The position numbers and the translations under genes are program-made. Of a stretch of 64,000 nucleotides of DNA, positions 49,372-57,765 are shown in pieces. Below the pieces are notes generated by a model. That model was not told the DNA's origin. It made no database searches and worked only from the letters and a program-made list of their open reading frames with translations. Each line of letters opens with the position of its first letter. Position 1 is the first letter of the stretch. The DNA comes from Amycolatopsis sp. CA-128772 (GTDB taxonomy: Bacteria; Actinomycetota; Actinomycetes; Mycobacteriales; Pseudonocardiaceae): NCBI RefSeq assembly GCF_002904295.1, contig NZ_PPHG01000066.1:110473-174472 (forward strand). The letters are read 5' to 3'.

Positions 49372-49406
49372 CCACCCGAGGTCACGGGGAGTGACCGTCC
49401 GGGTGG
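49372..49406. promoter_or_regulatory. Nested inverted repeat between glu operon and two-component system
   Basis: CCACCCG (49372-49378) with CGGGTGG (49400-49406) encloses GGTCAC (49380-49385) with GTGACC (49391-49396), loop GGGGA. GGTCAC-N5-GTGACC has the form of a dimeric regulator site and sits between the divergent gluA and response-regulator promoters. Confidence 0.5.
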
Positions 49407-49483
49407 CCGGTGCGGGTGCCGCCCGGAGGTCCTAGAGTTCGCCCTACCGGCCGGTGGAGCAGGTCACCATGGGAGGCGGACGG

Positions 49484-50158
49484 GTGCGGGTGCTGCTGGT
49501 GGAGGACGACGACCGGGTCGCGGGTGCGCTCATCCCGGCGCTGACCCGCCGCGGCCTGGCGATCGCCCGGCTGGCCACCGGCGCCGGGGTGCTCGACCGG
49601 GTGCACGAGGTCGATGTCATCCTGCTCGACCTCGGCCTGCCGGACATCGACGGCGTGACGCTGTGCCGCCAGATCCGCGCGGTCAGCGACGTCGCGATCA
49701 TCGTCGTCTCGGCGCGCGGCGAGGTCGACGACCGGATCCAGGGCCTGCGCGCGGGCGCCGACGACTACCTGGTCAAGCCCTACGACGTCGAGGAGCTGCT
49801 CGCCCGGGTCGAGGCCGTGCGCCGCCGCCGTGGGGAGCACGCCTCCGCCGAGCCGGTGGTGATCCGGGTCGGGGACGTCAGCGTCGACCTGTCCCGGCAC
49901 GAGGTGCTGGTCGGCGGGAAGGCCGTCGCGTTGTCGCGCAAGGAGTTCCAGGTGCTCGCGCTGGTCGCGGGCGCCCGCGGCGCGGTGTGCTCGCGCGAGC
50001 ACGTGCTCACCGAGGTGTGGGGGCACCGCGGCCCGGCGGAGAGCCGCTCGCTGGACGTCCACGTCGCGACGCTGCGGACGAAGCTGGGCCGGCCGGCGCT
50101 GATCGAGACCGTCCGCGGGGTCGGGTACCGGCTCGGCGGCCAGGTCGCCCGGAGCTGA
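49484..50158 (+). CDS. OmpR-family response regulator (TctD-like)
   Basis: 224 residues from GTG 49484, chosen because GGGAGG (49471-49476) lies 7 nt upstream; ATG 49469 in frame would bury that site. Receiver domain with acidic pair D8/D9 in 'LLVEDDD', phosphoacceptor D49 in 'DVILLDLGLPDIDG', and Lys in 'DYLVKPYDVEELLAR'. C-terminal winged helix ends 'RSLDVHVATLRTKLGRPALIETVRGVGYRL'. It is followed by its sensor kinase 5 nt later. Likely targets are the neighbouring glu or TAXI genes (inference). Confidence 0.93.
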   Translation: MRVLLVEDDDRVAGALIPALTRRGLAIARLATGAGVLDRVHEVDVILLDLGLPDIDGVTLCRQIRAVSDVAIIVVSARGEVDDRIQGLRAGADDYLVKPYDVEELLARVEAVRRRRGEHASAEPVVIRVGDVSVDLSRHEVLVGGKAVALSRKEFQVLALVAGARGAVCSREHVLTEVWGHRGPAESRSLDVHVATLRTKLGRPALIETVRGVGYRLGGQVARS

Positions 50159-50163
50159 GCGGC

Positions 50164-51573
50164 ATGCGCGTCCGGTTGCAGGGCATCGTGCTGACGCTGG
50201 TCGCGTTGCTGGTGTTCGGCCTGGGCATCCCGCTGGCCCGGAGCATCGCCGCGGGCGCGCAGCAGGACCTGTTCCTCGACCGGCTGACCGACACCGCCCG
50301 GTTCGCGTCGCTGGCGCAGCGCCCGCTGCTGGACAACAACCAGTCGCTGATCGAATCCGACCTGATCCGCTACGACGAGGTGTACGGCGTCCAGGTCGTG
50401 GTGGTCGACCAGGACAGCAAGCTGTTCGCCAGTTCGCTGGCGCCGTCGGACGCGCCGATCGACCTGAAGGCCGACCGGATCAGCGGCCCGATCCACGAGG
50501 CGCTCGCCGGCCGCCGGTCCCAGCCCGCCGGCGTGCTGATGCCGTGGGATTCGACGCCGCTGGTGCTCGCCGAACCGGTGCTCGCCGACGGCGAGGTGCA
50601 CGGCGCGGTGCTCACCGTGTCCGGGACCGGCACCGAGCGCGCCGACGTGCTGTGGTGGTGGCTGCTGCTGGCCGCCGGCGGGATCCTCGCCTTCACCCTG
50701 GCGCTCGCCGTGGCGGTCCCGGTCGTCCGGTGGATCCTGCGGCCGGTGCAGCGGCTCGACGACGCGACCGGCGCGCTGGTGGCGTCGGTGGTCAGCGGGC
50801 GGGAGGCCGAGCCGGTGGGGGAGGGCGGCGGACCGCCGGAGCTGCGTCAGCTCGGGCGGTCGTTCGACCGGATGGCCGAGAGCGTGTCGGGGGCGCTGGC
50901 GGCCCAGCGCGCGTTCGTCGCCGACGCCTCCCACCAGCTGCGCAACCCGTTGACGGCGTTGAAGATCCGCCTCGGCAACCTCGAAGGCCACGTCGACGAC
51001 GAGCCGGCCGCGGCCGACCTGGAGGCGGCGCGCGTCGACGCGGGGCGGCTGCACCAGATCCTGGACGGGCTGCTGACGATGGCCCGCGCCGAAGCGTCGG
51101 GCGGCGAGCTCGACCCGGTCGTGCTGGACGAGGCCGTCGCGGAGCGGGTGGCGGACTGGTCGGTGGTCGGCGAGGCCCGGGACGTGCGGCTGGTGGTGGA
51201 GACGTCCGGGGAAGGAGTGACGGTCCGGATGCCGCCGCGCGGCGCCGAGACGATCCTGGACGCGCTGCTCGACAACGCGCTGAAGTTCACCGCGGCGGGC
51301 ACGGAGATCCGGATCGCGGTGACCCGCGAGGACGACCGGGTCCGGTTGTCGGTGCGCGACCACGGGCCGGGGCTGCGGCCGGACGAGCTGGAGCGCGCCC
51401 GCGACCGGTTCTGGCGCAGCCCGGCCCACCAGAACGTGCCGGGCTCGGGGCTGGGCCTGGCGATCGTCGGCGAGATCGTGGCGCACTCGGACGGCGAGCT
51501 GGAGCTGGACCTGCCCGAGGGCGGCGGGCTGCGGATCGCGATGGTGTTCCCGGCGGTGTTCCCGGCGGGTTAG
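50164..51573 (+). CDS. Sensor histidine kinase (TctE-like)
   Basis: 469 residues. Two transmembrane helices (about 6-28 and 158-182) flank a ~130-residue periplasmic-side sensor. Then HAMP ('RWILRPVQRLDDATGALVASVV'), H-box 'RAFVADASHQLRNPLTALKIRLGNL', N-box 'LLDNALKFT', and G boxes 'VRDHGPGL', 'GSGLGLAIVGEI'. Phosphorylates the preceding response regulator. Convergent with the TAXI lipoprotein gene, overlapping its stop by 4 nt. The lipoprotein might present ligand to this sensor (inference). Confidence 0.93.
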   Translation: MRVRLQGIVLTLVALLVFGLGIPLARSIAAGAQQDLFLDRLTDTARFASLAQRPLLDNNQSLIESDLIRYDEVYGVQVVVVDQDSKLFASSLAPSDAPIDLKADRISGPIHEALAGRRSQPAGVLMPWDSTPLVLAEPVLADGEVHGAVLTVSGTGTERADVLWWWLLLAAGGILAFTLALAVAVPVVRWILRPVQRLDDATGALVASVVSGREAEPVGEGGGPPELRQLGRSFDRMAESVSGALAAQRAFVADASHQLRNPLTALKIRLGNLEGHVDDEPAAADLEAARVDAGRLHQILDGLLTMARAEASGGELDPVVLDEAVAERVADWSVVGEARDVRLVVETSGEGVTVRMPPRGAETILDALLDNALKFTAAGTEIRIAVTREDDRVRLSVRDHGPGLRPDELERARDRFWRSPAHQNVPGSGLGLAIVGEIVAHSDGELELDLPEGGGLRIAMVFPAVFPAG

Positions 51574-52496
51574 GTCTTCTGCGCCCGGTAGTAGCGCAGC
51601 GCACCCGGGTGCAGCGGGATCGGCTGGGTCTCGATGCCCGGGTGGACGTCGATCGACAGGGCGGCCGGATTCGCCTCCGCCAGCTGGGGGCGGGCGTCGA
51701 ACAGGCCGCGGACCAGGGCCTCGGCCACGTCGTCGCGCATCGACTTCGGGACCACCAGGAAGTTCGGCACCACCAGGGTGGTCACCGGCAGGAGCTGGTT
51801 GTACGTGCTCGCCGGGATGGTGGCCGTGCCGTAGACCGGGCTGATGGCCTGCATCTTCGGCATCAGGCCGCCGATGTCGAGCAGGCGCAGCGCGTTCCGG
51901 AGGTTGGCGCCCGCCAGCTTCGGCGTCGGCAGGCCGCCGGACCAGATGAACGCGTCGACCTCGCCGTTCAGCAGCGCGGCGACGGACTGGTCGAGGTCGA
52001 GCCGGCGCTTGGCGACCGAGCTGGTCAGGTTGGCCACGTCGAGCAGGCGTTCGGCGATGTACTCGACGCCGGAGGCCTGCGAGCCGACCGCGATCCGGCG
52101 GCCGTGCAGCTGGCCCACCGACTGGATGTCGGAATCGCGGCGGACCACGAGGTGCAGGTAGTCGTCGTGGATCCGGGCGAGCGCGGCCAGGCCCGGGTTG
52201 TTCCGGTACTGGTCGGCGGCGACGTCGGCGGCGACGAAGGCGACGTCGGCCTGGCCGGCGAGCACCTTGGCGACGTTGTCGGGCGACCCCTGCGTCTGCA
52301 GCACCTGCGGCCGGTCGATGTCCAGGCCGCTCTGCCACGCCGTGGCGAGCGTCTGGGCCAGCGTGTCGTAGACGCCGCCGGCGTTGCCCGCGGCGATCCG
52401 CAGCTTGAGCCCGCCGAAGCCGTCGGTGCAGGAGGCGAGCACCAGCAGGAGGACGCCCGCCAGCGCGAGTCCACGCGTCCGACGGCTGCTGGTCAC
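51570..52496 (-). CDS. TAXI family TRAP-type solute-binding lipoprotein
   Basis: 308 residues. Lipoprotein signal 'GLALAGVLLLVLASCTDG' (lipidated Cys23). TAXI family features: 'LRIAAGNAGGVYDTLAQTLATAWQ', 'QTQGSPDNVAKVLAGQADVAFVAADVA', 'GRRIAVGSQASGVEYIAERLLD', 'LLNGEVDAFIWSGGLPTPKL'. TAXI proteins normally feed TRAP permeases, often for glutamate or dicarboxylates. No TRAP membrane genes are in the window; the neighbours are a two-component system and the glutamate ABC operon. It could act as a sensor accessory or serve a remote permease. Confidence 0.9.
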   Translation of the reverse strand: MTSSRRTRGLALAGVLLLVLASCTDGFGGLKLRIAAGNAGGVYDTLAQTLATAWQSGLDIDRPQVLQTQGSPDNVAKVLAGQADVAFVAADVAADQYRNNPGLAALARIHDDYLHLVVRRDSDIQSVGQLHGRRIAVGSQASGVEYIAERLLDVANLTSSVAKRRLDLDQSVAALLNGEVDAFIWSGGLPTPKLAGANLRNALRLLDIGGLMPKMQAISPVYGTATIPASTYNQLLPVTTLVVPNFLVVPKSMRDDVAEALVRGLFDARPQLAEANPAALSIDVHPGIETQPIPLHPGALRYYRAQKT

Positions 52497-52533
52497 GGGC
52501 CGATCGTGCCAGACTTCACCCGGCGCGGGCAGG

Positions 52534-52776
52534 TCAGCTGCCGACGCCGAGGGCCGCGAGCAGCACGAGGACCACGGTGGCGACCGCGAACAGCCCGTGC
52601 GCGCCCACCACGGCGACCGGGAAGTGCTGCTCCGGCGCCGCTTCGCCGCTTGACGCGCCGCGGGCGCGGTAGCCGGGGAGCCCGCGGGCGAGCATGGTGA
52701 AGCCCAGCAGGGCCACCAGGACGAGCAGGGCGAAGGCGATCCACGCCGGGGCCGCGATCAGCGCGGCGATGTCCAT
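52534..52776 (-). CDS. Small membrane protein with two helices
   Basis: 80 residues: MDIAALIAAPAWIAFALLVL begins the first helix (about 5-28), a polar loop with 'RGLPGYRARGASSGEAAPEQHFP' follows, then a second helix 'FAVATVVLVLLAALG'. Not recognised as a named family. It is 11 nt downstream of the broken DUF2231-type gene, with which it presumably formed an operon. Confidence 0.7.
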   Translation of the reverse strand: MDIAALIAAPAWIAFALLVLVALLGFTMLARGLPGYRARGASSGEAAPEQHFPVAVVGAHGLFAVATVVLVLLAALGVGS

Positions 52777-52787
52777 GTCCGTCTCCT

Positions 52788-53048
52788 TCAGTGCGTCCGG
52801 TAGCCCTCGGCCTGGGTCGTTTCCGCCGCGACGCGGACGCCGTAGCGGTAGGCCGGCTTCCCGCCCAGGTAGCCCGACGCCGCGAGCACGACGAGCGCGG
52901 CTGCTGAGAGCACGAGCGGGCCGGTGCCGACCAGGGCGGCGGCGAGCGCGCCGACGACGCCGATGGCGTCCAGCCAGAGCGACCCCTTCGGCAGCAACCC
53001 CGGCTCGGCCACGATCAGCGACCCGATGTCGAACACCAGGCTGGGCAC
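52788..53048 (-). pseudogene. C-terminal remnant of a DUF2231-type membrane protein
   Basis: About 86 residues: 'PSLVFDIGSLIVAEPGLL', 'LWLDAIGVVGALAAALVG', 'PLVLSAAALVVLAASGYLGG' and 'YRYGVRVAAETTQAEGYRTH' to the stop. Three membrane helices and the 'GYLGG...YRYGV' end fit DUF2231 proteins, but the N-terminal helix with its 'HP' motif is missing. The coding similarity ends near 53048, where the regulator remnant on the other strand begins. GTG 53048 could start a short product, but no ribosome site is visible. Confidence 0.6.
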
Positions 53049-53052
53049 CGAG

Positions 53053-53298
53053 CGCGCGTTGACCTTGGCTTCGGCCCTGGTCGAGCAGCACGGCTTCGAG
53101 CCGGACCGCGAGGCCCCGGTGTGCCTGCGGCTGCGCAACTGCCCGTTCCACCCGCTGGCCGCGAAGGCGCCCGAGCTGGTGTGCGGGATCAACGAGGCGT
53201 TCCTCGGCGGGGTGCTGGAGGGGCTGCAGGCCGCGACGGTCGAGGCCGTCCTCGACCCGCGGGCCGGCGAATGCTGCGCGGAGCTGCGGCCCGCGTAA
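53053..53298 (+). pseudogene. C-terminal remnant of a cysteine-rich helix-turn-helix regulator
   Basis: About 81 residues: 'LASALVEQHGFEPDRE', 'CLRLRNCPFHPLAAKAPELV', 'CGINEAFLGGVLEGL', 'DPRAGECCAELRPA'. The 'NCPFH.LA...PELVCG.N...L.G' block with four or five cysteines is the effector end of ArsR/SufR-like actinobacterial regulators, probably metal- or Fe-S-binding. The N-terminal DNA-binding domain is gone. Reading upstream gives only antisense of the DUF2231 remnant. Confidence 0.65.
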
Positions 53299-53366
53299 GG
53301 CAGGCAGGGCGATGCCGGATCGCCGGTCGAACGCGGCCGAGGTGCGAATCGGGTGAATTCGTCGAA

Positions 53367-53395
53367 TTGACGATACCCCCGCAAAAGATCAGGTT
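53367..53395 (+). promoter_or_regulatory. Candidate promoter of the PAP2 operon
   Basis: TTGACG (53367-53372) and CAGGTT (53390-53395) are 17 nt apart. The stretch 53340-53400 is AT-rich relative to its flanks and contains GAATTCGTCGAATT. The leader to TTG 53521 would be about 120 nt. Confidence 0.4.
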
Positions 53396-53520
53396 ACTGC
53401 CCGGCGAATTACTCCGGACGCTCCTTGACCCGGCCCGGCCGGCCGCTGATCATTTCCGCAGCGAATTCCCCCGCGCGCTTTTTCCGGCCGTCGCCACGCG
53501 CGCCTTCCCAGGAGAACGAG

Positions 53521-55368
53521 TTGACCCCTGTGCCCGTGGACCGGCGGACCTTCCTGCGCTGGTCCGCACTGGTTCCCGCCGTCGCCGCCGTGCCTGCTGT
53601 GCAGGGCGTGCCCGCCTGGGCGGAGGAGACGGCGTTCGTCGACGCCTACCGCACCAACGTGGCCGCGAACCGGACTCCGGAAACCAACGCCGTGGTGCGG
53701 ATCCTGGCCGGGATGCAGCGGCTCTGGCGCACCGGGTCCACCTGGGACGGTGGGACCGTGCTCGACGCGGGCGTGCTGCGGGCCAACGTCCGGCACTGTG
53801 TCGCCGTCACCCGCAGCCGGACCGACGCCGAGGCCGAGCGCGCCTTCGTCTACGACCGCCGGCATCAGTCCTACGCCGCCATCGGTGGCCTGGGCCCCCT
53901 GGCAAGCCTCTACCGCAGTGGCGCCTTGGCCGTCACGAGCATCACGTCCGCCCCCCACGGCACGCCGCCGGCGAAGATCGACGACGCCGTCCCGGCGGAC
54001 GCCCCGGCGGGCTCGGCGCTCGGTGCCGGCTCGCACGACTCCGCGCTCGGCTTGGTGGCGCAGCTCGTGGACACCGTCCGGGGCACCTTCGCCTCGGGCA
54101 ACCCGAGCAAATACGCCTACCAGTACCCGCGGCCGTGGCGGCTGACCGCCGACAGCCGGGTCGTCCCCACCGGTGCGACGGACGCCTTCGGCTACCCGGT
54201 CTACGAGTCCGAGGTGGTCGTCGCGCCGCAGCTGCTGCGGCAGCGCAGCACCTCGCCGGTGGACGACGCCGGCTTCCCGAGCGGGCACACCAACGCCTTC
54301 CACCTGGCCTGCCTCGCGCTGGCTTACGCGGTCCCGGAACGGTTCCAAGAACTGGTGGCGCGCGCCTACGACCTCTCGGACACGCGGATCGTCGCCGGGA
54401 TGCACTCGCCGGTGGACGTGATCGGCGGCCGCACCATGGCCACCGCGCTGACCGCGGCCACGCTGGCCGACCCGGAGAACGCCGCGCTCAAGGCGGGCGC
54501 GCGCGAGCAGGCGCTGAAGTACTTCACCGCGCAGACCGGCACGACGGCCGACACGCTGTTCGCCCGGGCGCACACCGGCGCCGACGAGTACGGCGACCGC
54601 CGGGCCAACGCCGCGATGGTCGACCGCCGGGCCACCTACGGCCTGCCGGGCCGCGCCGCGCGCACCGCGATGCGCGTCCCGAAGGGCGCCGAGGTGCTGC
54701 TCGAGACGCGCCTGCCGTACCTCGACGCGGCGCAGCGGCGGGAAGTCCTGCGCACGACGGCGTTCCCGGCCGGGCACCCGCTGCTCGACGGCCCGGAGCT
54801 GTGGGGGCGCCTGAACCTCTTCGCCGCGGCCGACGGCTTCGGCGCGTTCGACTCGGTCGTGCGCGTCACGATGGACGCCACGCGCGGCGGGTTCGGCGCG
54901 AACGACAGCTGGCGCAACGACATCGGCGGCGACGGCGGGCTCGTCAAGGCGGGCACCGGGACCCTGACGCTCACCGGCGGGAACCGCTACCGCGGCGGCA
55001 CCCGCGTCGAGGCGGGCACGCTGGTCGCGGCTTCGCCGGACGCGCTGGGCGCCGGCGACGTCGAACTCGCCGGCGGCGCGCTGCACGTGTCCGGGCTCCG
55101 GGTGAGCGGCTACCACCAGACCGGCGGCACGCTGTCGGTCGCGGCCGGCTCGGTGCTGCTCGTGCGCGGCGAGGCCACCCTCGGACGCGGCAGCGTCCTG
55201 GAGATCCGGGCGCCCGGCGCCTGCCCCGCGCACGAGGTCGAAGTGCTGTGCGCGCGGCGGCTGCGCGGCCGGTTCGCTGCCGTCGCAGCGGACCGCCCGG
55301 GGTACCGGGTGGTTCCGCGGTACACGCCCACCGGTTTGTCCGTCCGAATCCTGCGGGAGTTGTCGTGA
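53521..55368 (+). CDS. Tat-exported PAP2 phosphatase with a C-terminal beta-strand repeat
   Basis: 615 residues from TTG 53521, chosen because AGGAG lies 6 nt upstream. Twin-arginine signal 'VDRRTFLRW' with hydrophobic segment to 'VPAWA'. The PAP2/vanadium-haloperoxidase active site is complete: 'KYAYQYPRP' (K...RP, ~197-205), 'PSGHTNAF' (253-260) and 'RIVAGMHSPVDV' (R...H...D, ~288-299). Residues ~475-520 carry 'GLVKAGTGTLTLTGGNRYRG' and 'TRVEAGTLVAASPDALGAG', the autotransporter-associated beta-strand repeat. Predicted secreted acid phosphatase. It overlaps the next gene (GTGA), a phosphodiesterase. Confidence 0.88.
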   Translation: MTPVPVDRRTFLRWSALVPAVAAVPAVQGVPAWAEETAFVDAYRTNVAANRTPETNAVVRILAGMQRLWRTGSTWDGGTVLDAGVLRANVRHCVAVTRSRTDAEAERAFVYDRRHQSYAAIGGLGPLASLYRSGALAVTSITSAPHGTPPAKIDDAVPADAPAGSALGAGSHDSALGLVAQLVDTVRGTFASGNPSKYAYQYPRPWRLTADSRVVPTGATDAFGYPVYESEVVVAPQLLRQRSTSPVDDAGFPSGHTNAFHLACLALAYAVPERFQELVARAYDLSDTRIVAGMHSPVDVIGGRTMATALTAATLADPENAALKAGAREQALKYFTAQTGTTADTLFARAHTGADEYGDRRANAAMVDRRATYGLPGRAARTAMRVPKGAEVLLETRLPYLDAAQRREVLRTTAFPAGHPLLDGPELWGRLNLFAAADGFGAFDSVVRVTMDATRGGFGANDSWRNDIGGDGGLVKAGTGTLTLTGGNRYRGGTRVEAGTLVAASPDALGAGDVELAGGALHVSGLRVSGYHQTGGTLSVAAGSVLLVRGEATLGRGSVLEIRAPGACPAHEVEVLCARRLRGRFAAVAADRPGYRVVPRYTPTGLSVRILRELS

Positions 55369-56690
55369 AGAAACGCTTGGCTGCCCTGTTGTCCGCCGTG
55401 GCCGTGTCCACAATGGTCGGTCCGACGGTGGCGCACGCCGCCGACGGCGGCAGCTTCTCGGTGCTGAGCTACAACGTCGCCGGCCTGCCCGAGGGGATCT
55501 CGAGCGCGCCGACGCCGCGTGACCCCGCGACGACCGCGATCGGGCAGCGGCTCGGTCCGTACGACGTCGTGCACGTCGAGGAGGACTTCAACTACCACGC
55601 CAAGCTGTACGCCGCCGACCAGCACCCGTACCGCACGCCGACCAGCGGGGGCGCCGGGATCGGCAGCGGCCTCAACACGCTGTCGTCGCTGCCGTACGAC
55701 ACCGACGACTTCGAGCGCGTCCGCTGGACGTCCTGCCAGCTCGACTCCGGCGACTGCCTGACCCCGAAGGGTTTCACCTTCATGCGGGTGCGGCTGGCCG
55801 AGGGCCTGTACGTCGACTTCTACAACGTCCACACCAACGCCGGGACCAACGACGGCGACGAGGCTTCGCGCGCGTCGAACCTGGCGCAGCTGACCGCGTT
55901 CATCAAGACGCACTCGGCGGGCAACGCCGTCGTCGTCATGGGCGACACCAACACGCGCTACACCCGCGCGGCCGACACGATCGCCGGGTTCGCGTCGGAC
56001 AACGGCCTGACCGACGCGTGGGTGAAGCTCGTGCGCGGCGGGGTCGCGCCGGCCCCGGGCAGCCCGGCGCTGGTGTGCGACGAGCAAGCGGTCACCAACG
56101 ACTGCGAGGTCGTCGACAAGGTGCTCTACCGCGGCAGCAAGCTCGTGTCGCTCGACGCGACGCTCTACGACAACGAACACGCGAAGTTCCTCGACAGCGC
56201 GGGCAAGATGCTGTCCGACCACGACCCGGTCACCGTGCGGTTCAGCTGGACCCGCAACCCCGCGCTGCAGCTGTCGGAGCAGTTCGGCGGCCCGCACGGC
56301 GACTACTTCACCGACGTCGCCACCGCGCCCGCGGCCGCCCGGGTGCGGACGTTCTCGCTGCGCAGCGGCTCCCGCGTCGACCAGGTCGGGGTCACCCTGG
56401 AGAACGGCACGACGCTGGCCCACGGCGCCACGGGCGGGACGGCGGCGTCGTTGACGCTCGGCAGCGGCGAGTACGTCACGACCGCGACCCTGTGCCAGGG
56501 CAAGTACAACGGCACGACGCGGATCTTCTCGGCGCGGTTCACCACCAACCTCGGGCGCGCGCTCGCCGGCGGTTCGACGACGCCGGACTGCGTGACCCGG
56601 ACGGCGCCGGCCGGCTGGCAGCTCGCCGGCTTCCACGGCCGGGCCGGCGACGAGGTCGACAAGCTCGGGTTCGTCTACACGCAGCGGTAG
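55365..56690 (+). CDS. Secreted endonuclease/exonuclease/phosphatase-fold phosphodiesterase with lectin-like C-terminus
   Basis: 441 residues from GTG 55365. Sec signal peptide MKKRLAALLSAVAVSTM... cleaved after 'AHA'. Residues ~30-300 are the EEP fold: 'FSVLSYNVAGLP' (N), 'VHVEEDF' (E), 'YNVHTNAG', 'VVVMGDTNTRY' (GDxN) and 'MLSDHDPVTVRF' (SDH), as in bacterial sphingomyelinases. Residues ~310-441 resemble a jacalin-like lectin domain ('SEQFGGPHGDYFTDV', 'GTRIDQVGVTLENG'-type, 'VDKLGFVYTQR'). Together with the co-translated phosphatase it could release phosphate from phospholipid headgroups (inference). Confidence 0.82.
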   Translation: MKKRLAALLSAVAVSTMVGPTVAHAADGGSFSVLSYNVAGLPEGISSAPTPRDPATTAIGQRLGPYDVVHVEEDFNYHAKLYAADQHPYRTPTSGGAGIGSGLNTLSSLPYDTDDFERVRWTSCQLDSGDCLTPKGFTFMRVRLAEGLYVDFYNVHTNAGTNDGDEASRASNLAQLTAFIKTHSAGNAVVVMGDTNTRYTRAADTIAGFASDNGLTDAWVKLVRGGVAPAPGSPALVCDEQAVTNDCEVVDKVLYRGSKLVSLDATLYDNEHAKFLDSAGKMLSDHDPVTVRFSWTRNPALQLSEQFGGPHGDYFTDVATAPAAARVRTFSLRSGSRVDQVGVTLENGTTLAHGATGGTAASLTLGSGEYVTTATLCQGKYNGTTRIFSARFTTNLGRALAGGSTTPDCVTRTAPAGWQLAGFHGRAGDEVDKLGFVYTQR

Positions 56691-57403
56691 TCGCCCGCGG
56701 CGATCCGGCTCGCCCCGCCGTCCGGAAGACCTCCCGGACGGCGGGGCGCGACGCTGCTCAGCAGGTGTTCGGCCGCCGCCATCGTGGGCCGGGCCGCCGG
56801 GTCGGGGTGGAGCAGCCGCAGCACGGCCTCGGTGACCGGGCTGCCGGTGCTCCCGCTGCCGGCGAACGCCGAGCCGGCCGGGGGGCGGCCCGTCAGCGCG
56901 GCGTACAGCGTGGCGCCGAGGGAGAACACTTCGGCCGGGAAGTCGGGGAACCCGCCGTCGGTCACCTCCGGGGCGAGGTACGCCTCGGTGCCAGGCGGAC
57001 GGGCGCCGGCCGCGAGTTCGGCGTGGCCGTCCGGGGCGAGCAGCACGCGATCCGGCTCGACGGCGGGGTGCAGCACGCCGTCGTCGTGCGCCGCCGCCAG
57101 CACCGACGCCAGCCGGGCGCCGAGCCGGGCCACCTGCTCGGGAGGCAGCACGCCGTGCTCCTCGAGCAGTTCGGTGAGCGTGCGCGACGCCGGGTATTCG
57201 AGCACCAGGTACGTCGTGCTGTCCTCGTCGACGACGTCGCAGACCGGGGTGCGGGGCGCGGGGATCGCCGCCGGCTCGTCGAACAGCGGCCGGAGCGCGA
57301 CCAGCCGGTCGAGGCGCTCGTCCCGGGCACGCCAGGCCCTGCCGTGCCCCGCGGGCCCGAGCAGGCGGTACCGCTCACCGATGAGTGTTCCTTCGTGCGC
57401 CAC
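56675..57403 (-). CDS. Protein kinase-like protein lacking catalytic residues (pseudokinase)
   Basis: 242 residues from GTG 57403 with GGAGGG 8 nt upstream. The serine/threonine kinase fold is recognisable ('LIGERYRLLGPAGHG', 'TYLVLEYPASRTLTELLEEHGVLPPEQVARLGARLASVLAAAHDDGVLH', 'GTEAYLAPEV', 'DFPAEVFSLGATLYAALTGRPP'). Key residues are gone: VAxK lysine is arginine ('VALRPL'), HRD is 'HPA', and DFG is replaced ('HAELAAGAR'). No transmembrane helix. It is presumably a binding or scaffold protein. Overlaps the convergent phosphodiesterase gene by 16 nt. Confidence 0.8.
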   Translation of the reverse strand: MAHEGTLIGERYRLLGPAGHGRAWRARDERLDRLVALRPLFDEPAAIPAPRTPVCDVVDEDSTTYLVLEYPASRTLTELLEEHGVLPPEQVARLGARLASVLAAAHDDGVLHPAVEPDRVLLAPDGHAELAAGARPPGTEAYLAPEVTDGGFPDFPAEVFSLGATLYAALTGRPPAGSAFAGSGSTGSPVTEAVLRLLHPDPAARPTMAAAEHLLSSVAPRRPGGLPDGGASRIAAGDYRCV

Positions 57404-57503
57404 GTCGTCGTCCCTCCGTTTCGTCGGCTCCTCGTCTGCGGGGATACGGCGGGAACGGGCATCCGGTTCGGCCGACCGGCGCAATTCACCCACCCGAACG
57501 CCG

Positions 57504-57617
57504 TTACTTGACGAGGCGCGCCCTGGCCCGGGCGAGGGCGGTGACGATCGCGGTCAGCGGCCGCTGCCGCCGGGCGAGGTGGGACGACGGCGTCGTCGCC
57601 GCGAGCCGAACGGGCAT
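57504..57617 (-). CDS. Small basic ORF between LacI-type operator and pseudokinase
   Basis: 37 residues, MPVRLAATTPSSHLARRQRP at the start and 'LTAIVTALARARARLVK' to a TAA stop. GGAGGG lies 5 nt before ATG 57617, one of the best ribosome sites in the region. A -35/-10 promoter with a LacI-like site is 85-115 nt upstream. Basic and possibly amphipathic; no family recognised. It is 100 nt upstream of the pseudokinase and probably on the same transcript. Confidence 0.5.
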   Translation of the reverse strand: MPVRLAATTPSSHLARRQRPLTAIVTALARARARLVK

Positions 57618-57694
57618 ACCGGCCCTCCAATGGGGGGGTGCCGATGGTGCGGGGAAGTCGGACGCGGCCCGGAAACCGCGGCCGCGGAACGCAA

Positions 57695-57733
57695 AGTGAG
57701 CGCTAACATAGCGGCCGGCCCGGGCACGGTCAA
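57695..57733 (-). promoter_or_regulatory. Minus-strand promoter overlapped by a LacI-type site
   Basis: On the minus strand TTGACC (57733-57728), 17 nt, TATGTT (57710-57705). The -10 overlaps a site (57695-57708) reading AGTGAGCGCTAACA, whose right half and AGCGCT centre equal the perfect operator at 57807. It drives the small ORF and probably the pseudokinase. Confidence 0.6.
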
Positions 57734-57765
57734 CCGGCCGTTCAGCGCCGGCCGACGTTCGGCCC

